This document shows positions 48,915 through 57,900 of a stretch of DNA of 64,000 bases, piece by piece. Positions within the stretch are counted from its first letter, which is position 1. Each line of letters opens with the position of its first letter. The position numbers and the translations under genes were made by a program. Source of the stretch: Gammaproteobacteria bacterium (GTDB lineage Bacteria > Pseudomonadota > Gammaproteobacteria > UBA6002); contig JACCWJ010000027.1 in assembly GCA_013697705.1 (NCBI GenBank), positions 1 through 64,000 on the forward strand, read 5' to 3'. The notes under the pieces are model-generated. The model did not search any database. It was not told where the DNA came from and worked only from the letters and a program-made list of their open reading frames with translations.

Positions 48915-49379
48915 ATGACAACATTGGTAGGAACACAAGATAATTTTGTTGATGCTTTATATCAACTATGCGAATTAGATTACGACGCTGTTGAAGCTTA
49001 TCAAGCTGCTATCAACAGACTCGACCGTGAAGATTACAAAGGTAAACTTAATGAATTCAAAGCAGACCATGAACGACATATTCGTGAAATTCGATCACTA
49101 CTTTCCAAACATCAAGCAGATGCTCCTGACAGTCCGAGTGCAAAGCATTTAGTTACCCAAGGCAAGGTAGTGCTTGCTAATTTATTTGGTGATGACGCCA
49201 TATTAAAAGCAATGCTATCAAATGAAGTAGATACGAATACCGCTTATGAACGCTTAAATACGCGAGCTGATGAATGGGACGACGCCAAGGAAATACTCAT
49301 GCAAGGATTATCAGATGAGCGCCGTCACAAAGCCTGGATCGAAAATACGTTATCCAGTAGCCAACGAAAAGCCGCCTAA
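48915..49379 (+). CDS. DUF2383/ferritin-like four-helix protein
   Basis: About 154 aa, a ferritin-like helical bundle of the DUF2383/PA2169 type. Helix 1 has ALYQLCELDYDAVEAYQAAI, helix 2 DHERHIREIRSLL (E/H-rich, possible metal ligands), and helix 4 GLSDERRHKAWIE repeats an E-x-x-H pattern. I chose the ATG at 48915 because GGAGAG lies upstream. It is a stand-alone cytoplasmic protein, probably stress-related; whether it binds iron is unknown. Confidence 0.75.
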   Translation: MTTLVGTQDNFVDALYQLCELDYDAVEAYQAAINRLDREDYKGKLNEFKADHERHIREIRSLLSKHQADAPDSPSAKHLVTQGKVVLANLFGDDAILKAMLSNEVDTNTAYERLNTRADEWDDAKEILMQGLSDERRHKAWIENTLSSSQRKAA

Positions 49380-49412
49380 AACTAATATTATTCAGTGCAC
49401 GAGGAATTAAAT

Positions 49413-49658
49413 ATGAAAAAATTTATCTTTATTTTGGCTTTGGGGTTTACGGCTAACTCATTTGCATTGCCTAACCCAGCGGCAACAAATTGTACTGCTA
49501 AAGGTTACCAATATCTTTTAGTTAAAAATTCTGGCATTTGTATCTTTCCTGACAATTCATATTGTGAAGAATGGTCTTATTTAAGAGGTCAGTGTAGACC
49601 AGGACAAAATAAATTAAATATCCCTTCAAACCCCAGTGCACCTAAACCTCTTTACTAA
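49413..49658 (+). CDS. DUF333 family small secreted protein
   Basis: An 81-aa protein with a signal peptide (KKFIFILALGFTANSFA) and then the DUF333 pattern: LPNPAATNCTAKGYQYLL, GICIFPDNSYCEEW and LRGQC. Four cysteines are placed as in the family (putative periplasmic/outer-membrane hemolysin-like proteins; function unknown). A GAGGA site is 7 nt before the ATG at 49413. It is followed by a strong bidirectional terminator. Confidence 0.85.
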   Translation: MKKFIFILALGFTANSFALPNPAATNCTAKGYQYLLVKNSGICIFPDNSYCEEWSYLRGQCRPGQNKLNIPSNPSAPKPLY

Positions 49659-49664
49659 TAAAAA

Positions 49665-49684
49665 ATCCCTGCTAAAGCAGGGAT
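49665..49684. terminator. Bidirectional Rho-independent terminator
   Basis: Perfect 8-bp stem ATCCCTGC / GCAGGGAT with a TAAA loop, preceded by an A run and followed by TTTT, between the convergent DUF333 and transglycosylase genes. It works on paper for both strands. Confidence 0.9.
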
Positions 49685-49704
49685 TTTTCCTTATCTACTA
49701 GAGA

Positions 49705-50250
49705 TTAAGCGTCATAACTCTTTAATTCAGCTTGCATCTGATAAAACTTCTTCACGTACTGCTTAGTCTCCTGCGGCAAGTTTAACTGTTGCACACACGT
49801 CGCCGAAGGGTTTTTATTCAGGGCTTTTTGTACCCGTCCACCACCAGCATTATAAGCTGCCACCGCAAACTCCCAATTACCAAATTGTTTGTGGAGTTGT
49901 TTAAAATAATTTAAAGCGGCTGAAGTTGAAGGGCCTACTTGAAAACGATCACCACTTGAAATACCGTTTTCACGCGCTGTTGCTGGCATAAGCTGCCAAA
50001 GACCACCCGCTCCTTTAGGAGAAACTGCCTTGGTGTTATAGTGACTTTCAATCACTGGGATTAACGCTAACTCCTTGGGTAAGCTTAATTCATTCAATTT
50101 ATTTGATATAAAAGTAAATTGGCTTTTTTGTTGACTTGTTGCCAATGCTTGTTGTAATTGGTTACCAGCAAATGAGCTTATGGAGTAGCCAAATATCACA
50201 GAAGGAATCAACACAAACTTTGCAAACTTACTTATTAAATTACTTTTCAT
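49705..50250 (-). CDS. Lytic transglycosylase (SLT domain)
   Basis: A 181-aa periplasmic peptidoglycan lytic enzyme. The signal peptide (about 1-28) is followed by a goose-lysozyme-like SLT domain with catalytic E68 in ALIPVIESHYN, then SPKGAGGLWQLMPATA and the AVAAYNAGGGRV loop. It matches the catalytic domain of MltD without LysM domains, so it is a short form. It is convergent with the DUF333 gene over a shared terminator. Confidence 0.92.
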   Translation of the reverse strand: MKSNLISKFAKFVLIPSVIFGYSISSFAGNQLQQALATSQQKSQFTFISNKLNELSLPKELALIPVIESHYNTKAVSPKGAGGLWQLMPATARENGISSGDRFQVGPSTSAALNYFKQLHKQFGNWEFAVAAYNAGGGRVQKALNKNPSATCVQQLNLPQETKQYVKKFYQMQAELKSYDA

Positions 50251-50746
50251 AAAGACCCCAATTAGTTAGTTAACGAGCACTCACGCTAATCGTCCTAAAA
50301 GGCTGAGCGGATGTTCTAACTAGCTACAATGAGCTAGCTATTTCATACAACAGAAGTAATGATACGCGATGAATCTTAAGGGAACATTAATAGGTTCCTG
50401 GATATAGTTAATTTTAATAAAAATCTAACTAAATCAGTGATTTATTAGTTGTTTTTTATTTCCGGATTACAGGATAAAGGGCAAAAAGATGACAATAAAT
50501 GTAAGCCTTTGCGGTGTATTTGGAGCGGTTTTTGACCTATAACGGCCGCTATTTGGCTGCCCCCGCGTGGAAATAACCTGAAGAAGGAGGGAAGACAACC
50601 CTGTTAATTTGAGGGTAGGAATGGTATTTTAGCGCTACTAACACTAGCAGCCACAAGTCGCAGACGACCGCAATGATCTAAGTTTTTGTTTGGTACCAGG
50701 CAATCCGTATATTTTTCGAATAATGCTATCGAAACATAAGCAAGTC
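50251..50746. other. Long intergenic region upstream of GT39-like operon
   Basis: About 500 bp with no convincing gene. It holds a small inverted repeat (TAGCTACAATGAGCTA near 50323), a GC-rich patch near 50540-50580, and a purine-rich GAAGAAGGAGGGAAG stretch near 50580. It must contain promoters for the divergent transglycosylase and the GT39 operon. No tRNA, riboswitch or repeat was recognised. Confidence 0.5.
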
Positions 50747-52264
50747 ATGGAAAAAAAAGACACACTTATTGATATTACATTAACTTTTGTATGCCTTTTG
50801 GTTATCTTTTGGCTGCATACAAAAACATTTATAAACTGGGACGTGGCCTGGCATGTTGAGGGAGCGGGACGCTTACTAAACGGAGGGACCTATCTAGTCA
50901 ATATGTTCGACACCAATGCCCCCTTGGTATTCAGTTATTTTTTTCCAGTCATTTGGTTAAAGGGCATATCGGGCTTATCTTTTCCTCAATTAATTAACAG
51001 CTATATGGTAATAACAAATGTTATTCCCTTGTTACTCAGCTATCGCATTATTAACCAAACTTTTAATGATGATTTAATAAGAAAAAAATTTCTTTATTAC
51101 ACGGTTGTCTTTATTCTATTATTTCTGCCCGCCTTTAATTTTGGGCACCGAGAAATGATCTTAATAGAATTTTATTTACCTTATTATCTTAGCGCTATTT
51201 TCACAACCGCATATCAGAAAAATTTCAACAAGTGGCAAACATACCTCATCGCAGCATTAGGCGCCTATGGTATTGCCCAAAATATTTTCTATCTGTGTAT
51301 TCCTGTACTTTTAGATTTATATAGCTACATCAAAGTAAAAAAAACCGCCCCCGGCAGCCTAATATTTTATTTGTCCACGATTGCTTTTGCATTGTTAACC
51401 ATCTTTATATATCCAGAATACGTAAAATATATTATTCCGATGATATTACAATACGAAAGTGGCTTTAATTTTCCCTGGTCAGTGTTGCTTTTGGAGGTGC
51501 TCACGTTTGTCAGCCTAACAGCCATGGTCATAACCATTCTTAATTTTAAAAAATTTTGCAGCAATTATCATATAGTAATGACTTTTATTGCCGCATTTCT
51601 ATCGCTGACTATTTATTTTCTTGAGCGTAAACTTTGGTATTACCATTTTTACCCAGCGCTTAGCTTCGTAGTACTTCTGTTAATTTTTATCATCCTAAAA
51701 TTTTATGAAGAACTCAAAAGTGCTACCGTGAAAACAGGTAATTTAATCACGGTTTCCTTAGCCGCAGGCATACTCTTAACAATAATGATGACTCTTATCG
51801 GTTTTACCAAAGACGAATTATTTTTATTTAAAAATCCCAGTAGCGTAGAGAATAGATGGATCCATTATGCCGAGACACATTTCCTTAATAAAAAAGTGTT
51901 TTTCTTTGTTATTGAACTGAGACCTGCACACAGCCTTCCCCTTTACCTGGACAATAAAATTAAAATTGTTTCCCCGTGGTCTAATCCATGGATCTTGCCT
52001 TATATCATCCTCCATCAAACTAACATGTCACCTTCTCTCGTAAGAGACGTAAGTATGTTTCAAAACTTTACCACTCAGGCGCTTATTAATGAGCAACCCG
52101 ATTTTTTGGTCATTGAAAATACGCCACAGGCACTCACTTACCGTTCGGGTCCTTTCAATTATGTAAGCTTTTTCATGCAAAATAAAAACTTTGTTGAATT
52201 TTTCAGGAATTACGAAATTTATGACCATTTTGACAGTTTCACGATTTATAAAAAATATAAGTAA
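50747..52264 (+). CDS. GT39-like membrane glycosyltransferase/mannosyltransferase
   Basis: About 505 aa, an inner-membrane GT-C type protein with roughly ten or more helices. Shortly after the first helix comes NWDVAWHVEGAGRLLNGG followed by FDTNAPLVF, the acidic periplasmic loop typical of dolichyl/undecaprenyl-phosphate-sugar transferases (ArnT/PMT-like). Substrates are polyprenyl-phosphate sugars; the acceptor is unknown. The start is uncertain: ATG 50747 gives the best N-terminus, 50723 is possible, and neither has a strong ribosome binding site. It overlaps the next gene by 44 bp. Confidence 0.75.
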   Translation: MEKKDTLIDITLTFVCLLVIFWLHTKTFINWDVAWHVEGAGRLLNGGTYLVNMFDTNAPLVFSYFFPVIWLKGISGLSFPQLINSYMVITNVIPLLLSYRIINQTFNDDLIRKKFLYYTVVFILLFLPAFNFGHREMILIEFYLPYYLSAIFTTAYQKNFNKWQTYLIAALGAYGIAQNIFYLCIPVLLDLYSYIKVKKTAPGSLIFYLSTIAFALLTIFIYPEYVKYIIPMILQYESGFNFPWSVLLLEVLTFVSLTAMVITILNFKKFCSNYHIVMTFIAAFLSLTIYFLERKLWYYHFYPALSFVVLLLIFIILKFYEELKSATVKTGNLITVSLAAGILLTIMMTLIGFTKDELFLFKNPSSVENRWIHYAETHFLNKKVFFFVIELRPAHSLPLYLDNKIKIVSPWSNPWILPYIILHQTNMSPSLVRDVSMFQNFTTQALINEQPDFLVIENTPQALTYRSGPFNYVSFFMQNKNFVEFFRNYEIYDHFDSFTIYKKYK

Positions 52265-52865
52265 AGAGCTACCCATAGCAAACGTGGTTACATTAATTAG
52301 AGTTATCATGGCTCTATTGGTGTTGTTAATTGTACAAATTAATCCTCTTACTAATTTAATTGCTATCTTTCTTATTCTTATCTTGATGTCATTAGATGCA
52401 TTAGACGGATTCATCGCGCGCTCACTTAATGCCTCCTCTCTCAATGGCTCTATCTATGATATTCTTGCTGATCGAATTATCGAAAACATCTTTTTTATCT
52501 ACTTTGCGTCTAACAACCTTTTCAGTGTCTGGTTTGCTCTAACATTATTGATTCGCGGACTGATTATTGACGCTGTAAGAACGATTTATGCAACCACTAA
52601 GACTACGCCCTTTAGCTGGCACAAAATTACCTGGGCTAAGTTTTTCGTAAATTCCAGGCTAAGTCGTGGCACCTACAACAGTTTCAAAATGATCACCTTT
52701 ATTTGTTATGCTGGACTGCTCATGCCGCAGGGATATTTATTTACTCTAATTACTCATGAAAACATGAATCATTTAGCCCATTTGTTTTTATGGTTAACCG
52801 TTAGCATGGCCATCTTACGCACTATCCCAGTTATTTGGGAAGGACTTACTCGGAAGAGAATATAA
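52221..52865 (+). CDS. CDP-alcohol phosphatidyltransferase
   Basis: A 214-aa inner-membrane enzyme. The complete signature D59-x2-D62-G63-x2-A66-R67-x8-G76-x3-D80-x3-D84 is present, so catalysis should be intact: transfer of a phospho-alcohol from a CDP-linked donor (phospholipid headgroup or related). The start is taken at ATG 52221 inside the end of the GT39-like gene. The substrate is not predictable; it is 33 bp ahead of the type III PKS gene, so it may attach the polyketide or glycolipid to a phosphate head. Confidence 0.88.
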   Translation: MTILTVSRFIKNISKELPIANVVTLIRVIMALLVLLIVQINPLTNLIAIFLILILMSLDALDGFIARSLNASSLNGSIYDILADRIIENIFFIYFASNNLFSVWFALTLLIRGLIIDAVRTIYATTKTTPFSWHKITWAKFFVNSRLSRGTYNSFKMITFICYAGLLMPQGYLFTLITHENMNHLAHLFLWLTVSMAILRTIPVIWEGLTRKRI

Positions 52866-52898
52866 AGGGACCAAATTTTATTATACGAGAGGTGGACA

Positions 52899-54008
52899 TT
52901 GGAAATAGGGATTACAGGGATTGGCATCGCGAATCCTATTTATAAGCAGAATCAAGAAAGGGCAGTCGAGTTAGTTGGCAACCTATTACAACTTAATTCC
53001 TCTGAAAAAAAACTATTGAGAGCACTCTATAAATTTACTGGCATTAAGTATCGCTATAGCGTATTAGCGGATGCCTGTAAAATCCCGGGAGAATTTGAGT
53101 TCTTTCCTAATAATGAAAATGAAACATTTCCTACTACCGCCGCGCGCATGCAAATTTACAAAGATAATGCACTAACTCTCGCCTTAGTGGCGATTCAAAA
53201 CTGTCTTATAAAAATTCAAGGTTTTAATAAACAAGATATTACTCATCTTGTCACAGTAAGTTGTACAGGCATGTATGCTCCGGGTCTAGATATTGAACTG
53301 GTGCAGCAGTTAGGCTTGAAGTCGAATACCAAACGCACCGCCATCAATTTTATGGGATGTTATGGTGCTTTTAATGGGATAAAAATAGCCGACGCAATTT
53401 GCAGGGCAGATAAACAAGCAAACGTACTAGTGGTATGCGTAGAAATCTGCACTATCCATTTTCAAAATAAAAAAGATTTAGATAATTTAACCTCCAACGC
53501 TATTTTTGCGGATGGAGCCTCTTGTGTATTAATACAAGGGGAACCGAAACAAAATAAATATTTAGGTTTGACTGCTTTTCATTGTGATCTTTTACCCAGT
53601 AGTCAGCAAGAAATGGCATGGCATATTGGTGATTCAGGATTTGACATGATATTAACTTCATATGTTCCAGAAGCCATTGCTTCAGGAATTCCTTTTTTTG
53701 TGAAGGAGCTCATGAAAAATTTAGAATTAACGTTAGAGGATATTGATTACTATGCCATACATCCCGGCGCCAAAAAAATTCTAAAGGCATGTGAAAAATC
53801 TCTCGGCATTAATGCACTGCAAAATAGATACTCTTATAATATTCTGGAAAATTACGGCAATATGTCTTCGGTGACAATTTTATTTGTATTAAACCTCATT
53901 TGGGAAGATATCAGCCTTCCAGAACACCATAATAAAACAATTTTCGGATGTGCATTTGGCCCCGGCCTTACCCTCGAATCAATGCTGTTGAAAACCCATT
54001 ATGTTTAA
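52899..54008 (+). CDS. Type III polyketide synthase (chalcone-synthase-like)
   Basis: A 369-aa homodimeric ketosynthase. The catalytic triad is C154 (NFMGCYGAFNG), H288 (YAIHPGAKK) and N321 (NYGNMSSVTILF), in the spacing of chalcone and alkylresorcinol synthases; VTVSCTGMYAPGLD is the CoA-tunnel segment. It extends an acyl starter with malonyl-CoA to give alkylresorcinols, pyrones or similar. It starts with TTG after a GAGG site. The following methyltransferase overlaps or abuts its stop, an arrangement known for methylated phenolic lipids (for example the Streptomyces srs genes). Confidence 0.92.
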   Translation: MEIGITGIGIANPIYKQNQERAVELVGNLLQLNSSEKKLLRALYKFTGIKYRYSVLADACKIPGEFEFFPNNENETFPTTAARMQIYKDNALTLALVAIQNCLIKIQGFNKQDITHLVTVSCTGMYAPGLDIELVQQLGLKSNTKRTAINFMGCYGAFNGIKIADAICRADKQANVLVVCVEICTIHFQNKKDLDNLTSNAIFADGASCVLIQGEPKQNKYLGLTAFHCDLLPSSQQEMAWHIGDSGFDMILTSYVPEAIASGIPFFVKELMKNLELTLEDIDYYAIHPGAKKILKACEKSLGINALQNRYSYNILENYGNMSSVTILFVLNLIWEDISLPEHHNKTIFGCAFGPGLTLESMLLKTHYV

Positions 54009-54027
54009 AAAAACAAGGAGAGCTATT

Positions 54028-54909
54028 GTGGTTACGAACATTAAAACTAATCTGCCTATATATAAGGATAAAATCAAAGCTATGCATCTGGTGTCTAGTT
54101 TCTGGGACAATGTTTCCTTAGGGTGGCAAAAAATTTGGGGACCTCATATTCACCATGGGTTTTATGATGAGACGAAGAGCACTCCACTCGAGGCACAAGA
54201 AAAACTCATGGTCAAGCTCGCCCAGTTACTCGACATTCAACCCAAGGCCCAGATTTTAGATGTTGGTTGCGGCATGGGCAGCAGCGCTTTTTACCTAGCA
54301 AAAAATTTTAACGCCAACGTCAGCGGCATCACTTTAAGTCAAAAACAGGTATCAATAGCACAACGAGCGGCAGATCAGCAGAATGTAAAAAATGTAAACT
54401 TCAAAATTGAAGATGCTTTATCCTTGGCTAGCTTTAAAGACAACACCTTTGACATAGCATGGTCGTTAGAAAGTTGCGAGCAGTTTTTCGACAAGCAACA
54501 ATTTATAAAACAAGTGGAACGAAAGCTAAAACTAGGAGGCAAACTGATGTTAGCCACTTGGTGTTCAGACCAAGAAGAATACAGCGAACAATTAGCTAAA
54601 CGCTATCGCAAACTCTGCATTGCATTCGATTTGCCCTATATGCCTACCAGTACTCATTACACAGAATTACTGTTGGCGCAGGGTTTTAAAATTCATCACA
54701 ATTTAGATTGGTCACACCAGGTAAAGGAAAGCTGGGAAGTGGGCACCTCGCTTTTGCAAGCATTGTCATTATTGAGGATAATCAAAATTGGAGGGTTGAG
54801 AGCATGGCGATTCGTAAATAGCGTCAGCATTATGCGAGACGCCTTCAATGATGGCAATGTAAAATATTGTGTTTTTGTAGCAGAAAAAATAACTAATTTC
54901 TCTACCTAA
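54028..54909 (+). CDS. SAM-dependent methyltransferase, PKS-associated
   Basis: About 293 aa, class I methyltransferase like the tocopherol/cyclopropane-type group. FWDNVSLGWQKIWGPHIHHG comes near the N-terminus, then motif I ILDVGCGMGSSAFYLA, DIAWSLESCEQF and LKLGGKLMLATW. I chose the GTG at 54028 for the AAGGAGAG site; an ATG at 54001 overlaps the PKS stop by 8 bp. It probably methylates the polyketide made by the type III PKS. Confidence 0.88.
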   Translation: MVTNIKTNLPIYKDKIKAMHLVSSFWDNVSLGWQKIWGPHIHHGFYDETKSTPLEAQEKLMVKLAQLLDIQPKAQILDVGCGMGSSAFYLAKNFNANVSGITLSQKQVSIAQRAADQQNVKNVNFKIEDALSLASFKDNTFDIAWSLESCEQFFDKQQFIKQVERKLKLGGKLMLATWCSDQEEYSEQLAKRYRKLCIAFDLPYMPTSTHYTELLLAQGFKIHHNLDWSHQVKESWEVGTSLLQALSLLRIIKIGGLRAWRFVNSVSIMRDAFNDGNVKYCVFVAEKITNFST

Positions 54910-54926
54910 AGCTAAACTGTAACGCA

Positions 54927-54974
54927 AATTATTGTAGCTTGGATTCGGTCTTCGATATTCAAACTACAATAATT
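54927..54974. terminator. Long bidirectional hairpin between convergent genes
   Basis: An 18-bp stem (perfect 11 bp AATTATTGTAG / CTACAATAATT, extended with two mismatches) closes a 12-nt loop. It lies exactly between the methyltransferase stop and the stop of the 2157-aa gene, with A/T-rich flanks. Its position and symmetry suit termination from both sides. Confidence 0.75.
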
Positions 54975-54977
54975 CTT

Positions 54978-57900
54978 TCAAAAAAATGATGGATGGCCAA
55001 TTGGAATAGTTGCGCGAATGGTTGAAAGATCGACTATCTTAATAATATTTAACGCTGATTTCTCACGCACCAGCCATGTGTTCACCTCATTTAACAAGAA
55101 TTCATAACCTGGTTTGGTCTTCATCTCCCTGCACTTCGGTTTATCTCTAGGGATAACGCTTTTTTCTATTAATGTAGCAGTATTATACTCTTTTTGTTTT
55201 TCGTCATTCATACCTATGAGCGTGGCAAGCTGAATTGCAAGTGTACTTCCATAGCATCCTTTATAGCTGCCAGGATTCTTCTTAAAAGAGGAGGCATTCT
55301 TTTGAAAATCTTTACACACTTCGCCATAGAGTGAGTGGAAAATATACCATTGCTGTCTTAGCAATAATTCCTTTTCAGGATTTGATTTACACCATAATAG
55401 CCATTTTTCACATCGATTCAGGAGTTTTTTCGTATCGGATTCAAGTCCCAAAGACCAAAATAGTCCTACTTTGTTATTGTTCATGGTGGTCTCTTTCCTT
55501 AGAGTGACTATCAGGGATTCAAGGTTGGTGATCAATTTTTTTGATGCTTTTAGTGATGGCCTGGGATAAGGTTTTTGTGAGAATATCGGCGAGCCGGTAT
55601 TGATGAGAAGAGGTGGCCGGGATTGTTCGCCCGAGGATGTTGGGGGGATGAGCTTAGGCAAGGCTCCGTCGGCAGGCGTCATCGAAACTCGTCTAGTCGT
55701 ACTTGAAGTTTTATTGGAGGGAATCAGTAGGATCCCGCTAGCTTCTTTATTTTCGTTATTTTCTTTCTCTGGGTCACGCTTCCATTCCATCACCTGGCTT
55801 GTGTAAAAGTGCGGAGCTATCACCTCCAGATAGTGATTTTTATTCAGCTGCTTATCTACAAAATGTATCCAGTTGTTATCACCATTCAGGTCACAATATT
55901 CCGTATAATAATGATCAATCTCTGCTTCCGTATTACCATTTTGGTTGTTGGGGTCTGCTCTTTCTTTTACAAATTCCTTAAATCCCTCAATAAAGATAGC
56001 ACAACGTTGATAACTATACTCTTCAATTAGATCTCGCTTTGAAATGGATTTATAAAGTTGTTCCCTAAGCGCATCTAAAGAACAACCTTGTATTGCTTCA
56101 CTGGGATATTTGCTACTTAATATGGTAAGTTCAGTGAAATCTTTCTTGAAATTTTGGCATTCAATATCTCTCTCAATAAACAGTTCGATGACTGTTCTAA
56201 AAATTTCATGCCCCTTATTTTCCTGAGTCTCGTTAGAAATACATGTACTAACATGAGACTTTAAGCTCTTCTCTTCAAACCGGATTTGTATTATAGACTT
56301 TTGCGCGATTAAACTTTCCTTTAATTTTTGAACCTGTTGATTCGTATTGAAATCATAGTCAGTCAAAACCGAGCCGCCGAATATAGGTTCATCAATCTGT
56401 TTAATTTTGCTTAAACGTTTTTCCCATTTATTTCTAGTTTTATCCATTAGTTCAACGAATTCCATCTCGTGGTTAAAATAACCCGCCCCGTTATTTCCTC
56501 CCTCGCCATTCAAGGTCAATCGCTCTGAATGGAAATCTATTTTTTCAGTTATCTGATTATCTTGAGTTGTTTCTTCCTTTATTGTCACCAGTTCCTTTAT
56601 GACTAAATCTAATATCATTTGTAAACCGTCGAATCCACAATCAGACCCATTGAACTGTTGAGTAATTTCGATAGGTGAAGGTAAAATCTCCAAATCGGCA
56701 TTTGATTTTGCCAATCTTTCCTCTAACCCACGGATTTCAGGTTCTTTGGTACCTTCCTCCCCTTCCCCATAATACTGTGGGTCAATTATAAGTAGTTGAG
56801 TTTTTGCCCCCTTCTGGGCAGGAGTAAACAAAAATATGGTCAGCCAATGATTATGTAGGTTCATTATGCCACAACAAATCTTCCCGACTTGCTCTTTTGA
56901 AGTTTCCTTACTCATAGCCAACATTTCTTGGTCTAACGTCCCCACCGGCAGGATCCTATATTTACTTATTTCCACTGGCTTATAATTTTCAATCCACTTC
57001 AAACCTGCAATTAAATCCACGTTTTGCAACTGGTATCGAGTTTTCTTACTTTGTATTCTTTTTAGTACTGGTCCTTTTGTATTAAAGGGATGATTCCCCC
57101 CATAGTGAGATCCATTACTATTCCCATTGGAATTTTGAGACTTACTCGGGATACTTTCCTCCTTAAGCCCTTCAGGAGTCGATGTTAAGGGATGAGGGTT
57201 GTTGTTTGTGGTGGCATTAAGTTGTGCGCTAATTGTTGAGGTGCCAGATTTTGGGTTATATGCAAGGATGCGACCTCTAAAGCCACGTTGTGGTGGATTA
57301 GTTTTTAGTGAATTTAAATGACTCTTATGGGCGGCTTGGATGTCTTGGTGGTTTTCAAATTCATTGGGGCGATATTTTATTAAAATTTCAAAAAAGAGGG
57401 GAGCTAGCCGCTTATGTTTCAGAATGGAAGAGTAGGGCGCCGGGTTATTCGTAGGGTAGAACAAAATGCTATGGAGTTGATCATCCAGTAAGATATTCTT
57501 AAACTGACCCTCATCCACAAACTTACCATCATCCAACTTGTTTACTTGCTTGATAAAATCTTCAACTATTGCTGTGGCGGCCTTTCTAAACATAGCTACG
57601 CGGTTACTTAAGTTGCTATCACTTTCGATGTTTTTTGTCTGTTCTCCGCAAACTTTCAACAATTTGAAAGAAGTGAGATCAACCACTTCTTTGCTAACCG
57701 CTTTTAACTCAGGTAAGGCTAACTTACTATTATCACTTTTGAACCATTTTGTTTCGAATCCATCGAGATTCCCCAGAAACTCAGTGACGTTATCCGAAAC
57801 TCTCTTTTTAAGGGTTACGAATGACTCTGAGAGCTCTTTTTCAACCATCAAAATATTTTTCACATGGCTACGTAATGATGTGAAACTCTCAGAATTGTAT

